Notes under the pieces: generated by a model
Databases searched by the model: none
The model's input: the letters and a program-made list of their open reading frames with translations, nothing else
Told to the model about the DNA's origin: nothing
NCBI RefSeq assembly: GCF_000215975.1
Contig: NC_015682.1
Span: 868,001 to 932,000, forward strand
Direction of reading: 5' to 3'
Source of the DNA: Thermodesulfobacterium geofontis OPF15
GTDB taxonomy: Bacteria > Desulfobacterota > Thermodesulfobacteria > Thermodesulfobacteriales > Thermodesulfobacteriaceae
DNA length: 64,000 bases
In this document: positions 25,638 through 34,415 of the stretch, piece by piece
How the letters are laid out: each line of letters opens with the position of its first letter
How positions within the stretch are numbered: position 1 is the stretch's first letter
Program-made: the position numbers and the translations under genes

Positions 25638-27404
25638 ATGAAATTTATCTGGGCAAATGCAAAAGCTTTTCCATATAAGCTCTTAGTTTTTGAAAATCCG
25701 TTAGAAGTTTTAAAATTAGAGACCCCTTCTCAGTTAACTTCCTTTTTTGATAAATTAAAAAATTTTATAAAAAGGGGCTTTTATGCATGTGGATTTTTAA
25801 CTTTTGAACTGGGTTATTTATTAGAAAATAGGTTGAAAAAGCTTTTAAGAAAATCTGACCTTCCGCTTGCTTGGTTTGCTATTTATTCTAATCCTACCTC
25901 CCTTTTTCTTAATCCTTTAGAGTTAAAAAAAGATAAATTTGATGTAGATGGAATTACTTTAAATATTTCTAAAGATATTTATTTGGAAGATCTTACAAAA
26001 ATAAAAGAATATATTGCTTCAGGGGATGTTTATCAAATTAATTACACTATTAAACTTAAATTTATTTTTAAAGGTCATCCTTTAGATTTATTTTACTTTC
26101 TTCTTTTTTCTCAACGTTGTAAATACGGTTGTTATATAGAAGAAGACAGTATTTTAATAACTTCTTTATCTCCGGAACTTTTTCTTAAAAAGAAGGCTTT
26201 TTTTATTAAGTTCACCAATGAAAGGGACAATAAAAAGGGGGAGTTCATTTAGTGAAGACCAGAAAATAAAAAGAGAGTTTTTTCTTGATGAAAAAAATCG
26301 AGCAGAAAACGTAATGATAGTAGATTTACTGAGAAATGACTTAGGTAGAATTTGTTTTCCGGGGGAGGTTTGGGTTAAGGATCTTTTTAAAATCGAGACC
26401 TATCCTACTCTTCATCAAATGATATCTACTATAAAAGGAAGGTTAATTAAAAAAGATTTGTTAGAAATCCTGAAAGCACTTTTCCCCTGTGGCTCAGTTA
26501 TAGGAGCACCTAAAATAAGAGCAATGGAAATTATAGCCGAACTTGAAAAAGAACCTCGAGGTGTTTATACAGGGGCAATAGGTTACATAAACCCCAAAGG
26601 AAATTTTCTTTTTAATGTTGCTATAAGGACTTTACTATTTTTTAAACAAAATCAAAATTCTTACTATGGAGAAACTGGGATCGGAAGCGGTGTTGTTTGG
26701 GATAGCAAATCTGAAGAAGAATATGAAGAATGTTTACTTAAAGCTAAATTTTTCTTAAATCCTTTACCTTATTTTCAATTGATAGAAACCTTTTGGTTTG
26801 ATCTTAAAAAATTAATCCCCTTCTAAAACTTCATTATCAAAGGTTAATTCTTTCTGCTAAATACTTTAGGTTTAAAATACCTAAAGTTTTACAAACCTTC
26901 TCTACCTTTAAGCAGTTTATTAGTGAAAGAACTCCGGATCAAGGAAAATACAAGATAAAATTTCTTCTTTATCCTGAAGGAAAAATAGAACTTTCTTTTT
27001 TTCCTTATGAAGGCTGGAATAAAGATTTAAAAATAATTTTTATGAAACGCGATTTTGATTTAGGAGACCTTTTTTACCATAAAACTACTGTAAGGTCAAA
27101 TTTTGACCAAGCTCTTAAAAAAGCAAAAGAATTAGGATTTGATGAAGTAGTTTTTTATGATGAAAAAGGAAGAATTCTTGAAGGGTCTATATCTACATTT
27201 TTTGCAAAAAATGAAAATAAACTTTACACCCCACCATTAAAACTTAAAATTCTTGATGGAGTATTGAGAAAGTTTTTAGTAAGAAAGAAAATAGCTTTAG
27301 AGCAAGAAATTTTTCTTAAAGATTTAAAAGGTTTTTCAAAAATTTATATTGGTAATGCAGTTCGTGGGCTTGGTAAAGTAAAAGATTGGTTTATATTAGA
27401 ATAA
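25638..27404 (+). pseudogene. Aminodeoxychorismate synthase I / aminodeoxychorismate lyase fusion, broken by two frameshifts
   Basis: PabB-PabC fusion for p-aminobenzoate (folate) synthesis. Three frames are needed: 25638-26252 (N-terminal PabB, with GDVYQINYTIKLKF and SLSPELFL), 26218-26826 (rest of PabB, with PMKGTIKRG, AENVMIVDLLRNDLGRI and GSVIGAPKIRAMEII), and from about 26820 to 27404 (PabC, with LKLHYQRLILSAKYF, then HKTTVRSNFDQAL and EGSISTFF). Removing one T at 26198-26204 and adding one C at 26817-26820 gives a continuous 588-residue protein. All family motifs are intact, which argues against old decay; sequence error or slippage is as likely as a true pseudogene. Confidence 0.8.
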
Positions 27405-27444
27405 ATCAAAAATTTTAAAAAAGTATAAAAGGGAGGGGTTATAG

Positions 27445-28524
27445 ATGGAGGAAAAAGCTTACAAAATTGCGGTTATTCCTGGAGATGGAACAGGTCCTGA
27501 AGTAATAAGAGAAGGGATAAAGGTTTTAGAAGCTGTTGGAAGAAAATTTAATATAAAATTTAATTTTACCTTTTTTGACTGGGGAGGAGAAAGATATTTA
27601 AAAACAGGAGAAACAATTCCAGAAGGTGGAATTGAAGAATTAAAAAAACACGATGCTATTTATCTTGGAGCAATTGGACATCCTCAAGTTAAACCAGGAA
27701 TTTTAGAAAAGGAAATACTTTTAAGAATTCGTTTTGAACTTGATCAATATATAAACTTAAGACCTGTAAAACTTTATCCTGGGGTTTGGACCCCTATTAA
27801 AGATAAAGGTCCTGAAGATATAGATTTTGTAGTGGTAAGAGAAAATACTGAAGGTCTTTATGCAGGAGGAGGTGGTTTTTTAAGAAAAGGAACTCCCTAT
27901 GAAGTAGCTATTCAAGAATCTATCAATACTCGTTATGGGGTTGAAAGATGTATAAGATTTGCCTTTGAATATTGTAGAAAAAGAAATAAGAAGAAAAAAG
28001 TAACCTTAGTTGGGAAAACTAATGTTTTAACTTATGCCTGGGATCTTTGGTATAGAGTATTTGAAGAGGTAGGAAAGGAATATCCTGATATAGAAAAAGA
28101 TTATGCCCATGTTGATGCAGTATGTATGTGGTTTATAAAGAATCCTGAGTGGTTTGATGTAATAGTTACTGATAATATGTTTGGAGACATTATTACAGAT
28201 CTTGGAGCTATAATTCAGGGAGGGATGGGAATTGCTGCAGGTGGAAATATTAATCCTAATGGAGTTTCTATGTTTGAGCCTATCGGGGGTTCGGCACCTA
28301 AATATACTGGGAAAAATGTTATTAATCCTTTGGCTGCGATCTGTGCTGGAATGATGATGCTTGAGTGGCTTGGGGAAGAAAGTTCAGCTAAAGCCATAGA
28401 AAAAGCTGTAATAAAGGTTTGTAGAGATCATCTCAAAAGTCTTTCTGCAGGAAAAATGGGATATACAACCAGTGAAGTAGGAGATTTAGTTGCTAAATAT
28501 GTGGAGGAGGGTGTTGAGCTTTAA
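27445..28524 (+). CDS. leuB: 3-isopropylmalate dehydrogenase family protein
   Basis: 359 residues of the NAD-dependent beta-decarboxylating dehydrogenase family. Motifs: [10 protein letters not shown] at the N-terminus, [10 protein letters not shown] with substrate-binding residues, [15 protein letters not shown] with the metal aspartates, and [20 protein letters not shown] at the nucleotide-binding end. LeuB, which oxidises 3-isopropylmalate in leucine synthesis, is the most likely assignment; isocitrate, homoisocitrate or tartrate dehydrogenase cannot be ruled out without a tree. A strong GGGAGGGG site precedes the ATG. uvrC starts directly after the stop. Confidence 0.78.
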   Translation: MEEKAYKIAVIPGDGTGPEVIREGIKVLEAVGRKFNIKFNFTFFDWGGERYLKTGETIPEGGIEELKKHDAIYLGAIGHPQVKPGILEKEILLRIRFELDQYINLRPVKLYPGVWTPIKDKGPEDIDFVVVRENTEGLYAGGGGFLRKGTPYEVAIQESINTRYGVERCIRFAFEYCRKRNKKKKVTLVGKTNVLTYAWDLWYRVFEEVGKEYPDIEKDYAHVDAVCMWFIKNPEWFDVIVTDNMFGDIITDLGAIIQGGMGIAAGGNINPNGVSMFEPIGGSAPKYTGKNVINPLAAICAGMMMLEWLGEESSAKAIEKAVIKVCRDHLKSLSAGKMGYTTSEVGDLVAKYVEEGVEL

Positions 28525-30333
28525 GTGCTTAATCTAAACTTAAAAGAAATTCCCCAAGCACCAGGGGTTTATCTTTTTAAATCAAAAAGAGGCGAAGTTC
28601 TCTATGTGGGTAAAGCTAAGGATTTAAGAGCTCGCCTTTCTACCTATGTAAGAGAACCTTATCTGTCTCCTAAATTAGAGCACCTTCTTAGAAATACAGA
28701 AAGTGTTGAATACTTTCTCACTGACACAGAAAAAGCAGCTCTTCTTTTAGAGGCAAATCTTATTAAAAAATATCGTCCTAAATATAATGTGCTTCTAAAA
28801 GATGACAAAAATTATCCCCTTTTAAGAATCCCTATTAAAGAAAAATATCCAAGTTTACAAATTGTGAGAAAAAGAAAAAAGGGAGATCAGGCGCTTTATT
28901 TTGGTCCTTTTACTTCAGCAAGAGGGTTGAGAGAAATCTTAAAGCTCCTTTCTAAAACTTTCCCTTTAAGAAAATGTAGTCTTGCTGAAATGAAAAGAAG
29001 AAAGACCCCTTGTATTTATTATCAAATCAAAAAATGCCTCGCTCCTTGTGTTAATCCTATATCAGAGGAAGAATATAAAAAAATGGTAGATGGAGTAATA
29101 GAATTCTTTCAGGGAAAAGGAAAAGAACTTATAAAAAAACTTGAAGAGGAAATGCATCATCTTGCTGAAAATTTAGAATTTGAAAGAGCTGCCTTCTTAA
29201 GAGATAGAATTGAAGATTTAAAAAAGGTGCTCGAAACTCAAGCAGTAGTGCTTGATACACCCTTAGATTTAGATCTTTGGGAATATAAAAAAGAAAATTC
29301 CAATGAATATTTTATTGTTCTTTTTGTAAGATATGGATATCTTTATGGATTTCAGACTTTTCAAATAAAAAATCCTTTAGGAGAAAAGCCAGCTTTAAAG
29401 GAAGTGATTTTACAATTTTATATGGAAGGAAAAATAATTCCAGAAAAAATATTTTTACCTGAAAAACCTGAAGAAAAAGAAGAATTAGAAAGTATTTTAA
29501 GTGAACTTTCTGGAAAGGAAATAAAAATCTTAGAAAGTTTTCAAGATGAAAAGATAAAAATTTTAAGAGACTTAGCCTTAAAAAATTTGGAGAATTTTAT
29601 CCTTTCAGAAAAAAGGAGAGAAAAACCATGGTATGCTGGGCTTTCAGAGGAGTTGGTTGAGGTTTTAAGGCTTTCTCGTGAACCAAGATGGATTGAAGCC
29701 ATAGATCTTTCTCAATTCTATGGAACTGCAAGGGTTGGAGCATTAGTTTGCTTTTTTGAGGGAGAGCCTGAAAAATCTCGCTACAGACACTATCATATAA
29801 AGGGAGAAGGAAAAGACGATTATGCTATGTTATATGAAGTAGTTTATAGAAGATTAAAGCGTGGTTTAGAGGAAAACAATTTACCAGATCTTATTTTAAT
29901 AGATGGTGGAAAAGGGCATTTAGAAACAGCTTTGAGAGCTGGGGAAGACCTTGAAGTAAAAGAAGTTGAGTTTAGAGCTATAGCAAAAAATGAAAAAAGA
30001 CAACCTGAAAAACTTTATATTCCCGGGAGAAAAAACCCTCTCTTTTTACCAAAATATAAAGAAGTATATCATTTTATTGGAAGGGTTATGAGTGAAGCCC
30101 ATAGATTTGCTAAAACCTTTGCAGAAAAAACAAAAGAAAAAGAAACTTTAACAAGTATTTTAGATAGAATAAAAGGAATTGGTCCCAAGAGAAAAGAAGT
30201 ATTGTTAGAAAATTTTAAAGATTTAGAAGAAATTTTGAATGCCCCTTTAGAAAAACTTTCAAATCTTCCGGGTTTTAATCTAAAAATTGCTAAAACCTTA
30301 AAAAGGGAATTACAAAAACAAATTCAAACTTAA
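28525..30333 (+). CDS. uvrC: Excinuclease ABC subunit C
   Basis: The dual-incision nuclease of nucleotide excision repair, 602 residues from a GTG start. The N-terminal GIY-YIG domain shows APGVYLFKSKRGEVLYVGKAKDLR. A Cys cluster CIYYQIKKCLAPC follows, then the UvrB-interacting UVR motif (LAENLEFERAAFLRDRIEDL), the RNase H-like nuclease domain (IEAIDLSQFYGT, LILIDGGKGHL), and a tandem helix-hairpin-helix end (IKGIGPKRKEVLL, LSNLPGFNLKIAKTL). Full length and intact. Confidence 0.97.
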   Translation: MLNLNLKEIPQAPGVYLFKSKRGEVLYVGKAKDLRARLSTYVREPYLSPKLEHLLRNTESVEYFLTDTEKAALLLEANLIKKYRPKYNVLLKDDKNYPLLRIPIKEKYPSLQIVRKRKKGDQALYFGPFTSARGLREILKLLSKTFPLRKCSLAEMKRRKTPCIYYQIKKCLAPCVNPISEEEYKKMVDGVIEFFQGKGKELIKKLEEEMHHLAENLEFERAAFLRDRIEDLKKVLETQAVVLDTPLDLDLWEYKKENSNEYFIVLFVRYGYLYGFQTFQIKNPLGEKPALKEVILQFYMEGKIIPEKIFLPEKPEEKEELESILSELSGKEIKILESFQDEKIKILRDLALKNLENFILSEKRREKPWYAGLSEELVEVLRLSREPRWIEAIDLSQFYGTARVGALVCFFEGEPEKSRYRHYHIKGEGKDDYAMLYEVVYRRLKRGLEENNLPDLILIDGGKGHLETALRAGEDLEVKEVEFRAIAKNEKRQPEKLYIPGRKNPLFLPKYKEVYHFIGRVMSEAHRFAKTFAEKTKEKETLTSILDRIKGIGPKRKEVLLENFKDLEEILNAPLEKLSNLPGFNLKIAKTLKRELQKQIQT

Positions 30334-30347
30334 GTATAATAAAAATT

Positions 30348-30405
30348 AACTTTAGTTTATTTATTTTAGACTTTATTTTTTTTAAAAAAAATTTAAACTA
30401 AAGTT
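30348..30405. repeat. 12-bp inverted repeat in the uvrC-luxR gap
   Basis: AACTTTAGTTTA (30348-30359) and its exact complement TAAACTAAAGTT (30394-30405) are 34 bp apart, around a T8A8-type centre. It may fold as a uvrC terminator or act as a regulator site for the LuxR gene at 30444. Confidence 0.45.
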
Positions 30406-30443
30406 TAATAAATTTTAAAATTAGTCGATAAATAAAATTACTT

Positions 30444-31067
30444 ATGGAAGTTTTAATTAATTTTAAGAATAAACTTTTGGCTTATGCTTTTTTTGAGATT
30501 TTGGGAAAAATAGAAGGGATTATTCCTTGTCTGCCTGAGGAAAGAAAATGTAAGGAACCAAATATTATTTTAACTGATTATTTCAGTCTAAATAAAGAGA
30601 TCATTTCTAAATTTCCGAAAGCTAAGCTTGTTCTTGTTGATTCAGGATTAAGGGTAAAGTCTTTATTAAGGGTTTTGATGCAATATAAAGTAGCAGGAAT
30701 AATAGCACCTTATACTGATTTAAATCTTTTTAAAAAAGCTTTAAAGGTTATTAGTGATGGGCAGATCTGGCTTGATAATAAATATCTCAAACATTTACTT
30801 AATGGTATGGATAAAGTTTCTTCTAAAGGAATTTCTTTAACTTCTAAAGAAAAAGATATAATTTATCTGGTTTGTGAAGGTTTATCAAATAAAGAAATTG
30901 CTGATAAATTAAATATTAGTGAACAAACAGTTAAAGCTCACCTTCACAAAATATTTAGAAAATTTAACATTTCAAGTAGAACTCAGCTAATTAACATCTT
31001 TTTGAATCTATTAATGACTACTAAAGTTTATAAACAAAAGTTAAATTTTTATTATCTAAATTTTTAA
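30444..31067 (+). CDS. LuxR-family regulator, CsgD-like
   Basis: 207 residues. The C-terminal LuxR-type helix-turn-helix is clear: LTSKEKDIIYLVCEGLSNKEIADKLNIS with EQTVKAHLHKIFRKFNISSR. The N-terminal half (about residues 1-130) resembles a degenerate receiver: it has ILTDYFSLNKE and KLVLVDSGLRVK, but the acidic pocket is incomplete, as in CsgD. It lies directly upstream of, and is codirectional with, the curli genes, so it is the natural candidate for their activator. A receiver-less ligand or partner-controlled mode is inferred. Confidence 0.75.
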   Translation: MEVLINFKNKLLAYAFFEILGKIEGIIPCLPEERKCKEPNIILTDYFSLNKEIISKFPKAKLVLVDSGLRVKSLLRVLMQYKVAGIIAPYTDLNLFKKALKVISDGQIWLDNKYLKHLLNGMDKVSSKGISLTSKEKDIIYLVCEGLSNKEIADKLNISEQTVKAHLHKIFRKFNISSRTQLINIFLNLLMTTKVYKQKLNFYYLNF

Positions 31068-31102
31068 TACTAAATTATCTCAAAATTAATTCTTATTACT
31101 TA

Positions 31103-31131
31103 TTTACTTCCGAGAGATTCCTAACTATAAA
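31103..31131 (+). promoter_or_regulatory. Possible sigma70 promoter of the curli operon
   Basis: TTTACT (31103-31108) and TATAAA (31126-31131) are 17 bp apart. The -35 is weak, which would fit activator dependence. About 75 nt of leader precede the first curlin gene. Confidence 0.35.
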
Positions 31132-31160
31132 TATCTTATGAAAAAAATTAAAAAGGAGGT

Positions 31161-31174
31161 ACCCAGCGCTGGGT
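31161..31174. promoter_or_regulatory. Perfect 14-bp palindrome in the curli leader
   Basis: ACCCAGCGCTGGGT lies immediately after an unused AAAGGAGGT and 36 bp before the curlin ATG, which has its own AAAGGAGGT. The GC-rich self-complementary core stands out in very AT-rich surroundings and could be an RNA hairpin or a regulator site. Confidence 0.55.
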
Positions 31175-31210
31175 TGTTGTAAAAACAAAAAAACTTAAAG
31201 GAGGTGTCAC

Positions 31211-31684
31211 ATGTTAAAAAAATTAGCAGTTGGTTTAGGTTGTTTAGGTCTTTTGCTTGGTGCAACAACAATGTCTTATGCCCACGGCGGCAATAGCGGT
31301 AATGGTGGTGGTTGTTCTGGTGATGCTTGTCAGGTATCCCACGCCGTGGATGTTGAACTCGGCGTGAATGTAAAGCTTGATGTTGATGTTTGTATCGATG
31401 CCGGAAACATGAACGACGATTTCTGGAGCACTCAAGCTTCTATCGGTCAGTATGGAGACGAAAACACTGCATCAATTACTCAAACTTCTACCTCACAGCT
31501 TGCTGGTATCTTGCAAGTTGGCGACCAAAACAAAGCTGGTATTAGTCAGACCGGGAACAACGAGTACGCAGCAATCGGTCAGTATGGAGATCTTAACAGC
31601 GCATATATTAATCAAACTTTGCAGAATGCAGCAGCTATCACCATTCAGTGGGGGAACTCCAACATAGCTTCTATTAGTCAGTAA
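31211..31684 (+). CDS. csgA: Curlin subunit, CsgA-like
   Basis: 157 residues with a signal peptide ending near MSYAHGG. A short alternating hydrophobic stretch (VELGVNVKLDVDV) precedes about four curlin repeats of 22 residues, with the pattern ASIGQYGDENTASITQ, GILQVGDQNKAGISQ, AIGQYGDLNSAYINQ and ITIQWGNSNIASISQ. Repeats 1 and 3 also share an exact 17-base DNA repeat (31442 and 31574). The protein should be secreted by CsgG and polymerise as amyloid on the cell surface. Codons are much more GC-rich than in neighbouring genes (for example GGC and GGT for glycine). Two cysteines early in the mature part are unusual for curlins. Confidence 0.85.
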   Translation: MLKKLAVGLGCLGLLLGATTMSYAHGGNSGNGGGCSGDACQVSHAVDVELGVNVKLDVDVCIDAGNMNDDFWSTQASIGQYGDENTASITQTSTSQLAGILQVGDQNKAGISQTGNNEYAAIGQYGDLNSAYINQTLQNAAAITIQWGNSNIASISQ

Positions 31685-31694
31685 GGTGTAAAAG

Positions 31695-31716
31695 ACGAGG
31701 GGGTTATCCCCCTCGT
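31695..31716 (+). terminator. Strong hairpin between the two curlin genes (attenuator or RNA stabiliser)
   Basis: ACGAGGGGG and CCCCCTCGT form a perfect 9-bp stem around TTAT, 11 bases after the first curlin stop. It is not followed by a T run, so it may act as a partial terminator or protect the upstream message and raise major-subunit output. Confidence 0.6.
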
Positions 31717-31737
31717 ATCCTCATTTAGAGGTGAACA

Positions 31738-32244
31738 ATGAAAAAAATGAAAAAAATAAAAAAAATAAAAAAATTTCTTTTCAGCCTCTCCTTGCCCCTT
31801 CTCCTTTCAGCTAATTTTTCTTTTTCTCAGCCAACAGACCTACAAAAACTTGATCCAAACGTAGCCTTAAATTTGGATGTAAACCTTGATGTTTCAGTTG
31901 ATGTAAAATTAAACTTACCGAGCGATTATGCTAAAACTGTTACTATCCAAATGGGAAACCAAAACGAAGCCTATCAAATACAAAATGGAATAGCAAACAC
32001 TGCTTTCATTTATCAAGAGGGGATTTTAAATTATGCTTCCCAGTTGCAAGAGGGAGATCATAATGAGGCATATATTATTCAAAGCGGCTCAGGAAATAAA
32101 GCTTATCAAAATCAGTATAACGACTATAACACTGGTATAATAATCCAGATTGGACATGGAAACGAAGCTCATCAGAATCAATATGGATATGCAAAAGGAA
32201 TTATCATTCAAAATGGAAATGGGCACATAATTACTCAAAATTAA
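31738..32244 (+). CDS. csgB: Second curlin-repeat protein, CsgB-like
   Basis: 168 residues with a Lys-rich start and signal peptide ending near FSFSQ. Like the first curlin it has an alternating hydrophobic segment (LNLDVNLDVSVDVKLNL) before the repeats. About five curlin-type repeats follow: TIQMGNQNEAYQIQ, FIYQEGILNYASQLQ, YIIQSGSGNKAYQNQ, IIIQIGHGNEAHQNQ and IIIQNGNGHIITQ. Composition is AT-rich like the rest of the genome. By position and its more divergent repeats it is probably the minor subunit or nucleator, though which of the two curlins nucleates is not decided by sequence. Confidence 0.78.
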   Translation: MKKMKKIKKIKKFLFSLSLPLLLSANFSFSQPTDLQKLDPNVALNLDVNLDVSVDVKLNLPSDYAKTVTIQMGNQNEAYQIQNGIANTAFIYQEGILNYASQLQEGDHNEAYIIQSGSGNKAYQNQYNDYNTGIIIQIGHGNEAHQNQYGYAKGIIIQNGNGHIITQN

Positions 32245-32253
32245 GGTAAAGAA

Positions 32254-32625
32254 ATGAAGGGAATAATCTTAGGAATGCTTCTTTTAGTGGTTTTACCTTT
32301 AAAAATTGAAAATTTTCCTGCAGAAATAAACTTAGAGATAGAAAGAGAAAATTCTCTTTTAAAGGTTTATTTAAAATGTTATAATCCCACTTCAGAACCT
32401 ATTAGCTTTAAAGTTGGCTTAAATGTAATCAAAAATGGAGCTGAAGGAAAAGCAACTATTTTACAAAAACAAAACATAAAAATTTTGCCAAAAGAGAAAA
32501 TAAAACCCACAATAGGGGTTATAAAAATAAATCCTCAAGACATTTACCTTATAGAAGTTAAAATTTGGAATAAAGAAGGGGATCTTATTTTTGAAAAAAC
32601 TATAACTTCAGAGAATTTGGTATGA
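32254..32625 (+). CDS. CsgC/CsgH-like periplasmic curli chaperone (probable)
   Basis: 123 residues with an N-terminal hydrophobic signal (GIILGMLLLVVLPL) and a predicted all-beta, immunoglobulin-like body (LEIERENSLLKVYLKCYNPTSEPISFKVGLNV; KILPKEKIKPTIGVIKI). It sits between the curlins and csgE and overlaps csgE by 4 bp. In other curli operons this slot holds CsgC or CsgH, small beta-sandwich proteins that stop curlin polymerising in the periplasm. Assignment rests on position, size and predicted fold; sequence similarity is weak by eye. Confidence 0.6.
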   Translation: MKGIILGMLLLVVLPLKIENFPAEINLEIERENSLLKVYLKCYNPTSEPISFKVGLNVIKNGAEGKATILQKQNIKILPKEKIKPTIGVIKINPQDIYLIEVKIWNKEGDLIFEKTITSENLV

Positions 32626-33035
32626 AATACATTTTTTTAATTTTTTTATTTTTCCTTCTTTGCAATCCCTTATGGTCTCAGGAAAATGAAGAAAAAAAAG
32701 CTGAAAAAGTTATAAAAGAGCCTACTTTTTATGGTTTCATTTTAGATAGAACCAAATCTAAAATAGGAAGGGATTTTTTTGAAAATTTTTCAGGTCTATG
32801 GGAATTTCCCCCTGGAACAGAACATCTTAACATTGTTATAGATGAACAAAGTGATCCAAGATGGGGAAGTCAAATCCTAATTTTTGTTGAGGATACCTTA
32901 GTTTATTATACTTTATTAAAACCCCGTTCAGAAGACATTGATCAAAAAGCAGAAGAAGCAGTTCAGGTAGTTTTTAATTATCTTATGGATTATCTTAAGT
33001 ATCAAAAATATTTAGAAGAAGAAAAATTTATGTAG
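32622..33035 (+). CDS. csgE: Curli export gatekeeper CsgE
   Basis: 137 residues with a cleavable signal peptide (FLIFLFFLLCNPLWSQ). The CsgE core is visible: GFILDRTKSKIGRDFFENFSGLW, then LNIVIDEQSDPRWGSQILIFVEDTLVYYTLLKPR and a closing helix. CsgE caps the periplasmic side of the CsgG channel and guides curlins into it. It starts within an ATGA-type overlap with the preceding gene. Confidence 0.88.
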   Translation: MKYIFLIFLFFLLCNPLWSQENEEKKAEKVIKEPTFYGFILDRTKSKIGRDFFENFSGLWEFPPGTEHLNIVIDEQSDPRWGSQILIFVEDTLVYYTLLKPRSEDIDQKAEEAVQVVFNYLMDYLKYQKYLEEEKFM

Positions 33036-33046
33036 GAGGGTTAAAA

Positions 33047-33478
33047 ATGAAAATAGTAAAATCCCTTTTTATTAGCCTTATTTTAAGTTTGAGTTTTATT
33101 TCCTCCTCTAAAGCTACTGAACTTATTTTTCAGTTTACTAATCCTGCTTTTGGAGGAAATCCCCTTTATGGTTCTTATTATCTTCAGAGTGCTCAAATGC
33201 AAAATATTTTCAAAGAAAAAAAAGAATCTTGGTTTAAATCAAAATCTTTAATTGAGAGATTTACAGATAGTTTTACAAGCCAACTTCTTTACCGAATGTC
33301 TGATTATATTTTAGATCAGCTTTTTGGAGAGGATAATACCTTACCTGAAAGCCCTATGACTTATACCATAGGGAATTTTAGAATTGAGTATAATCCCTCA
33401 GGTGATTATTATACCTTTACTATAACAGATCTTTCAACAGGAGAATCAAGCACCATACAAGTGCCTAAGTTTATGTAA
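33047..33478 (+). CDS. csgF: Curli assembly protein CsgF
   Basis: 143 residues with a signal peptide ending near SSSKA. The mature N-terminus ELIFQFTNPAFGGNPLYGSYYLQSAQMQN is the hallmark CsgF sequence that inserts into the CsgG pore. The C-terminal part (MTYTIGNFRIEYNPSGDYYTFTITD) matches the surface-exposed region that links nucleator and pore. An AGGAGG site precedes the ATG. Confidence 0.92.
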   Translation: MKIVKSLFISLILSLSFISSSKATELIFQFTNPAFGGNPLYGSYYLQSAQMQNIFKEKKESWFKSKSLIERFTDSFTSQLLYRMSDYILDQLFGEDNTLPESPMTYTIGNFRIEYNPSGDYYTFTITDLSTGESSTIQVPKFM

Positions 33479-33502
33479 ATTTCTATTTTATGGGAGGATA
33501 AA

Positions 33503-34408
33503 ATGAAGATAAAAAAGTATGGAAGTCTTTTTTTGGGTTTAAGCCTTCTCATTACCGGATGTGCTGGTCCTGTATATTCTCCATTTTATGAAAAAGCAAT
33601 AAGTGGAACAGAATACATTACCTCTGTTCATAAAGACCTGACAAGTCTTCCTCCTCCTGAAAAACAAATTCCAGTTGCAGTATATAAATTTAGAGATCAA
33701 ACTGGACAGTATAAATATTCTACCACTGTTACCAGTTTTTCTACTGCAATAACTCAAGGTGCAACAGCTATACTTATTAAAGCTTTAGAAGATAGTGGCT
33801 GGTTTATTCCTTTAGAAAGGGAAAACCTTGCTAATCTTCTGCAAGAAAGAAAAATAATTTTACAGATGAGTCAGCAATATAATGATGATCACTTGAAAGA
33901 AACAGCGCTTAAAACTTTACAACCTTTGATTTTTGCTGGTGTCATTTTTGAAGGAGGAATTATTGGTTATGATACCAATATTGTTACTGGAGGGTTTGGA
34001 GCAAGATATTTTGGAGTAGGTGGTGCAGTTCAGTATAGAGTTGATAGAGTAACTGTTTATTTAAGAGCAGTTTCAGTAAAAAATGGAGCTATCCTTAAGA
34101 CAGTTCAAGCAACTAAAGTGGTTCTTTCTCAAGAACTTTCAGGTGGATTTTTTAGATTTGTAAGATTAAATAGATTACTTGAAATTGAAACAGGAATTAC
34201 TTCAAATGAACCAGTTGAAATGGCAGTGCAAGAAGCTATTGAAAAGGCTGTTCATGATTTGATTATTGAAGGAGTTAAGATCGGAATGTGGAAACCTAAA
34301 GATCCTGAAGCTTTTAAGACTGTAACGGAAAGATATGAGAAAGAAAAGGAAGAGGCTTTAAAACGTCTTAAAAGTGCAGGAGAGGCTGAATTTTGGGGAG
34401 TAAAATAA
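33503..34408 (+). CDS. csgG: Curli secretion channel CsgG
   Basis: 301-residue outer-membrane lipoprotein (lipobox LLITGC, Cys20) that forms the nonameric curlin channel. Recognisable segments: IPVAVYKFRDQTGQYKY, ITQGATAILIKALEDSGWFIPLERENLANLLQERK, and VGGAVQYRVDRVTVYLRAVSVKNG. A charged helical tail of about 30 residues extends beyond the usual length. Last gene of the curli operon; thi4 converges 7 bp downstream. Confidence 0.95.
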   Translation: MKIKKYGSLFLGLSLLITGCAGPVYSPFYEKAISGTEYITSVHKDLTSLPPPEKQIPVAVYKFRDQTGQYKYSTTVTSFSTAITQGATAILIKALEDSGWFIPLERENLANLLQERKIILQMSQQYNDDHLKETALKTLQPLIFAGVIFEGGIIGYDTNIVTGGFGARYFGVGGAVQYRVDRVTVYLRAVSVKNGAILKTVQATKVVLSQELSGGFFRFVRLNRLLEIETGITSNEPVEMAVQEAIEKAVHDLIIEGVKIGMWKPKDPEAFKTVTERYEKEKEEALKRLKSAGEAEFWGVK

Positions 34409-34415
34409 AAGTTTT

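Noticed and set aside
31174-31182. Two-codon leader peptide (TTG TTG TAA) in the curli leader
   Set aside because: Too short to support; the upstream AGGAGG and TTG are about 14 nt apart.
31442-31590. Repeated 17-base sequence as a mobile or CRISPR-like repeat
   Set aside because: The two copies are 132 bp apart, exactly 44 codons, and encode matching curlin repeats.
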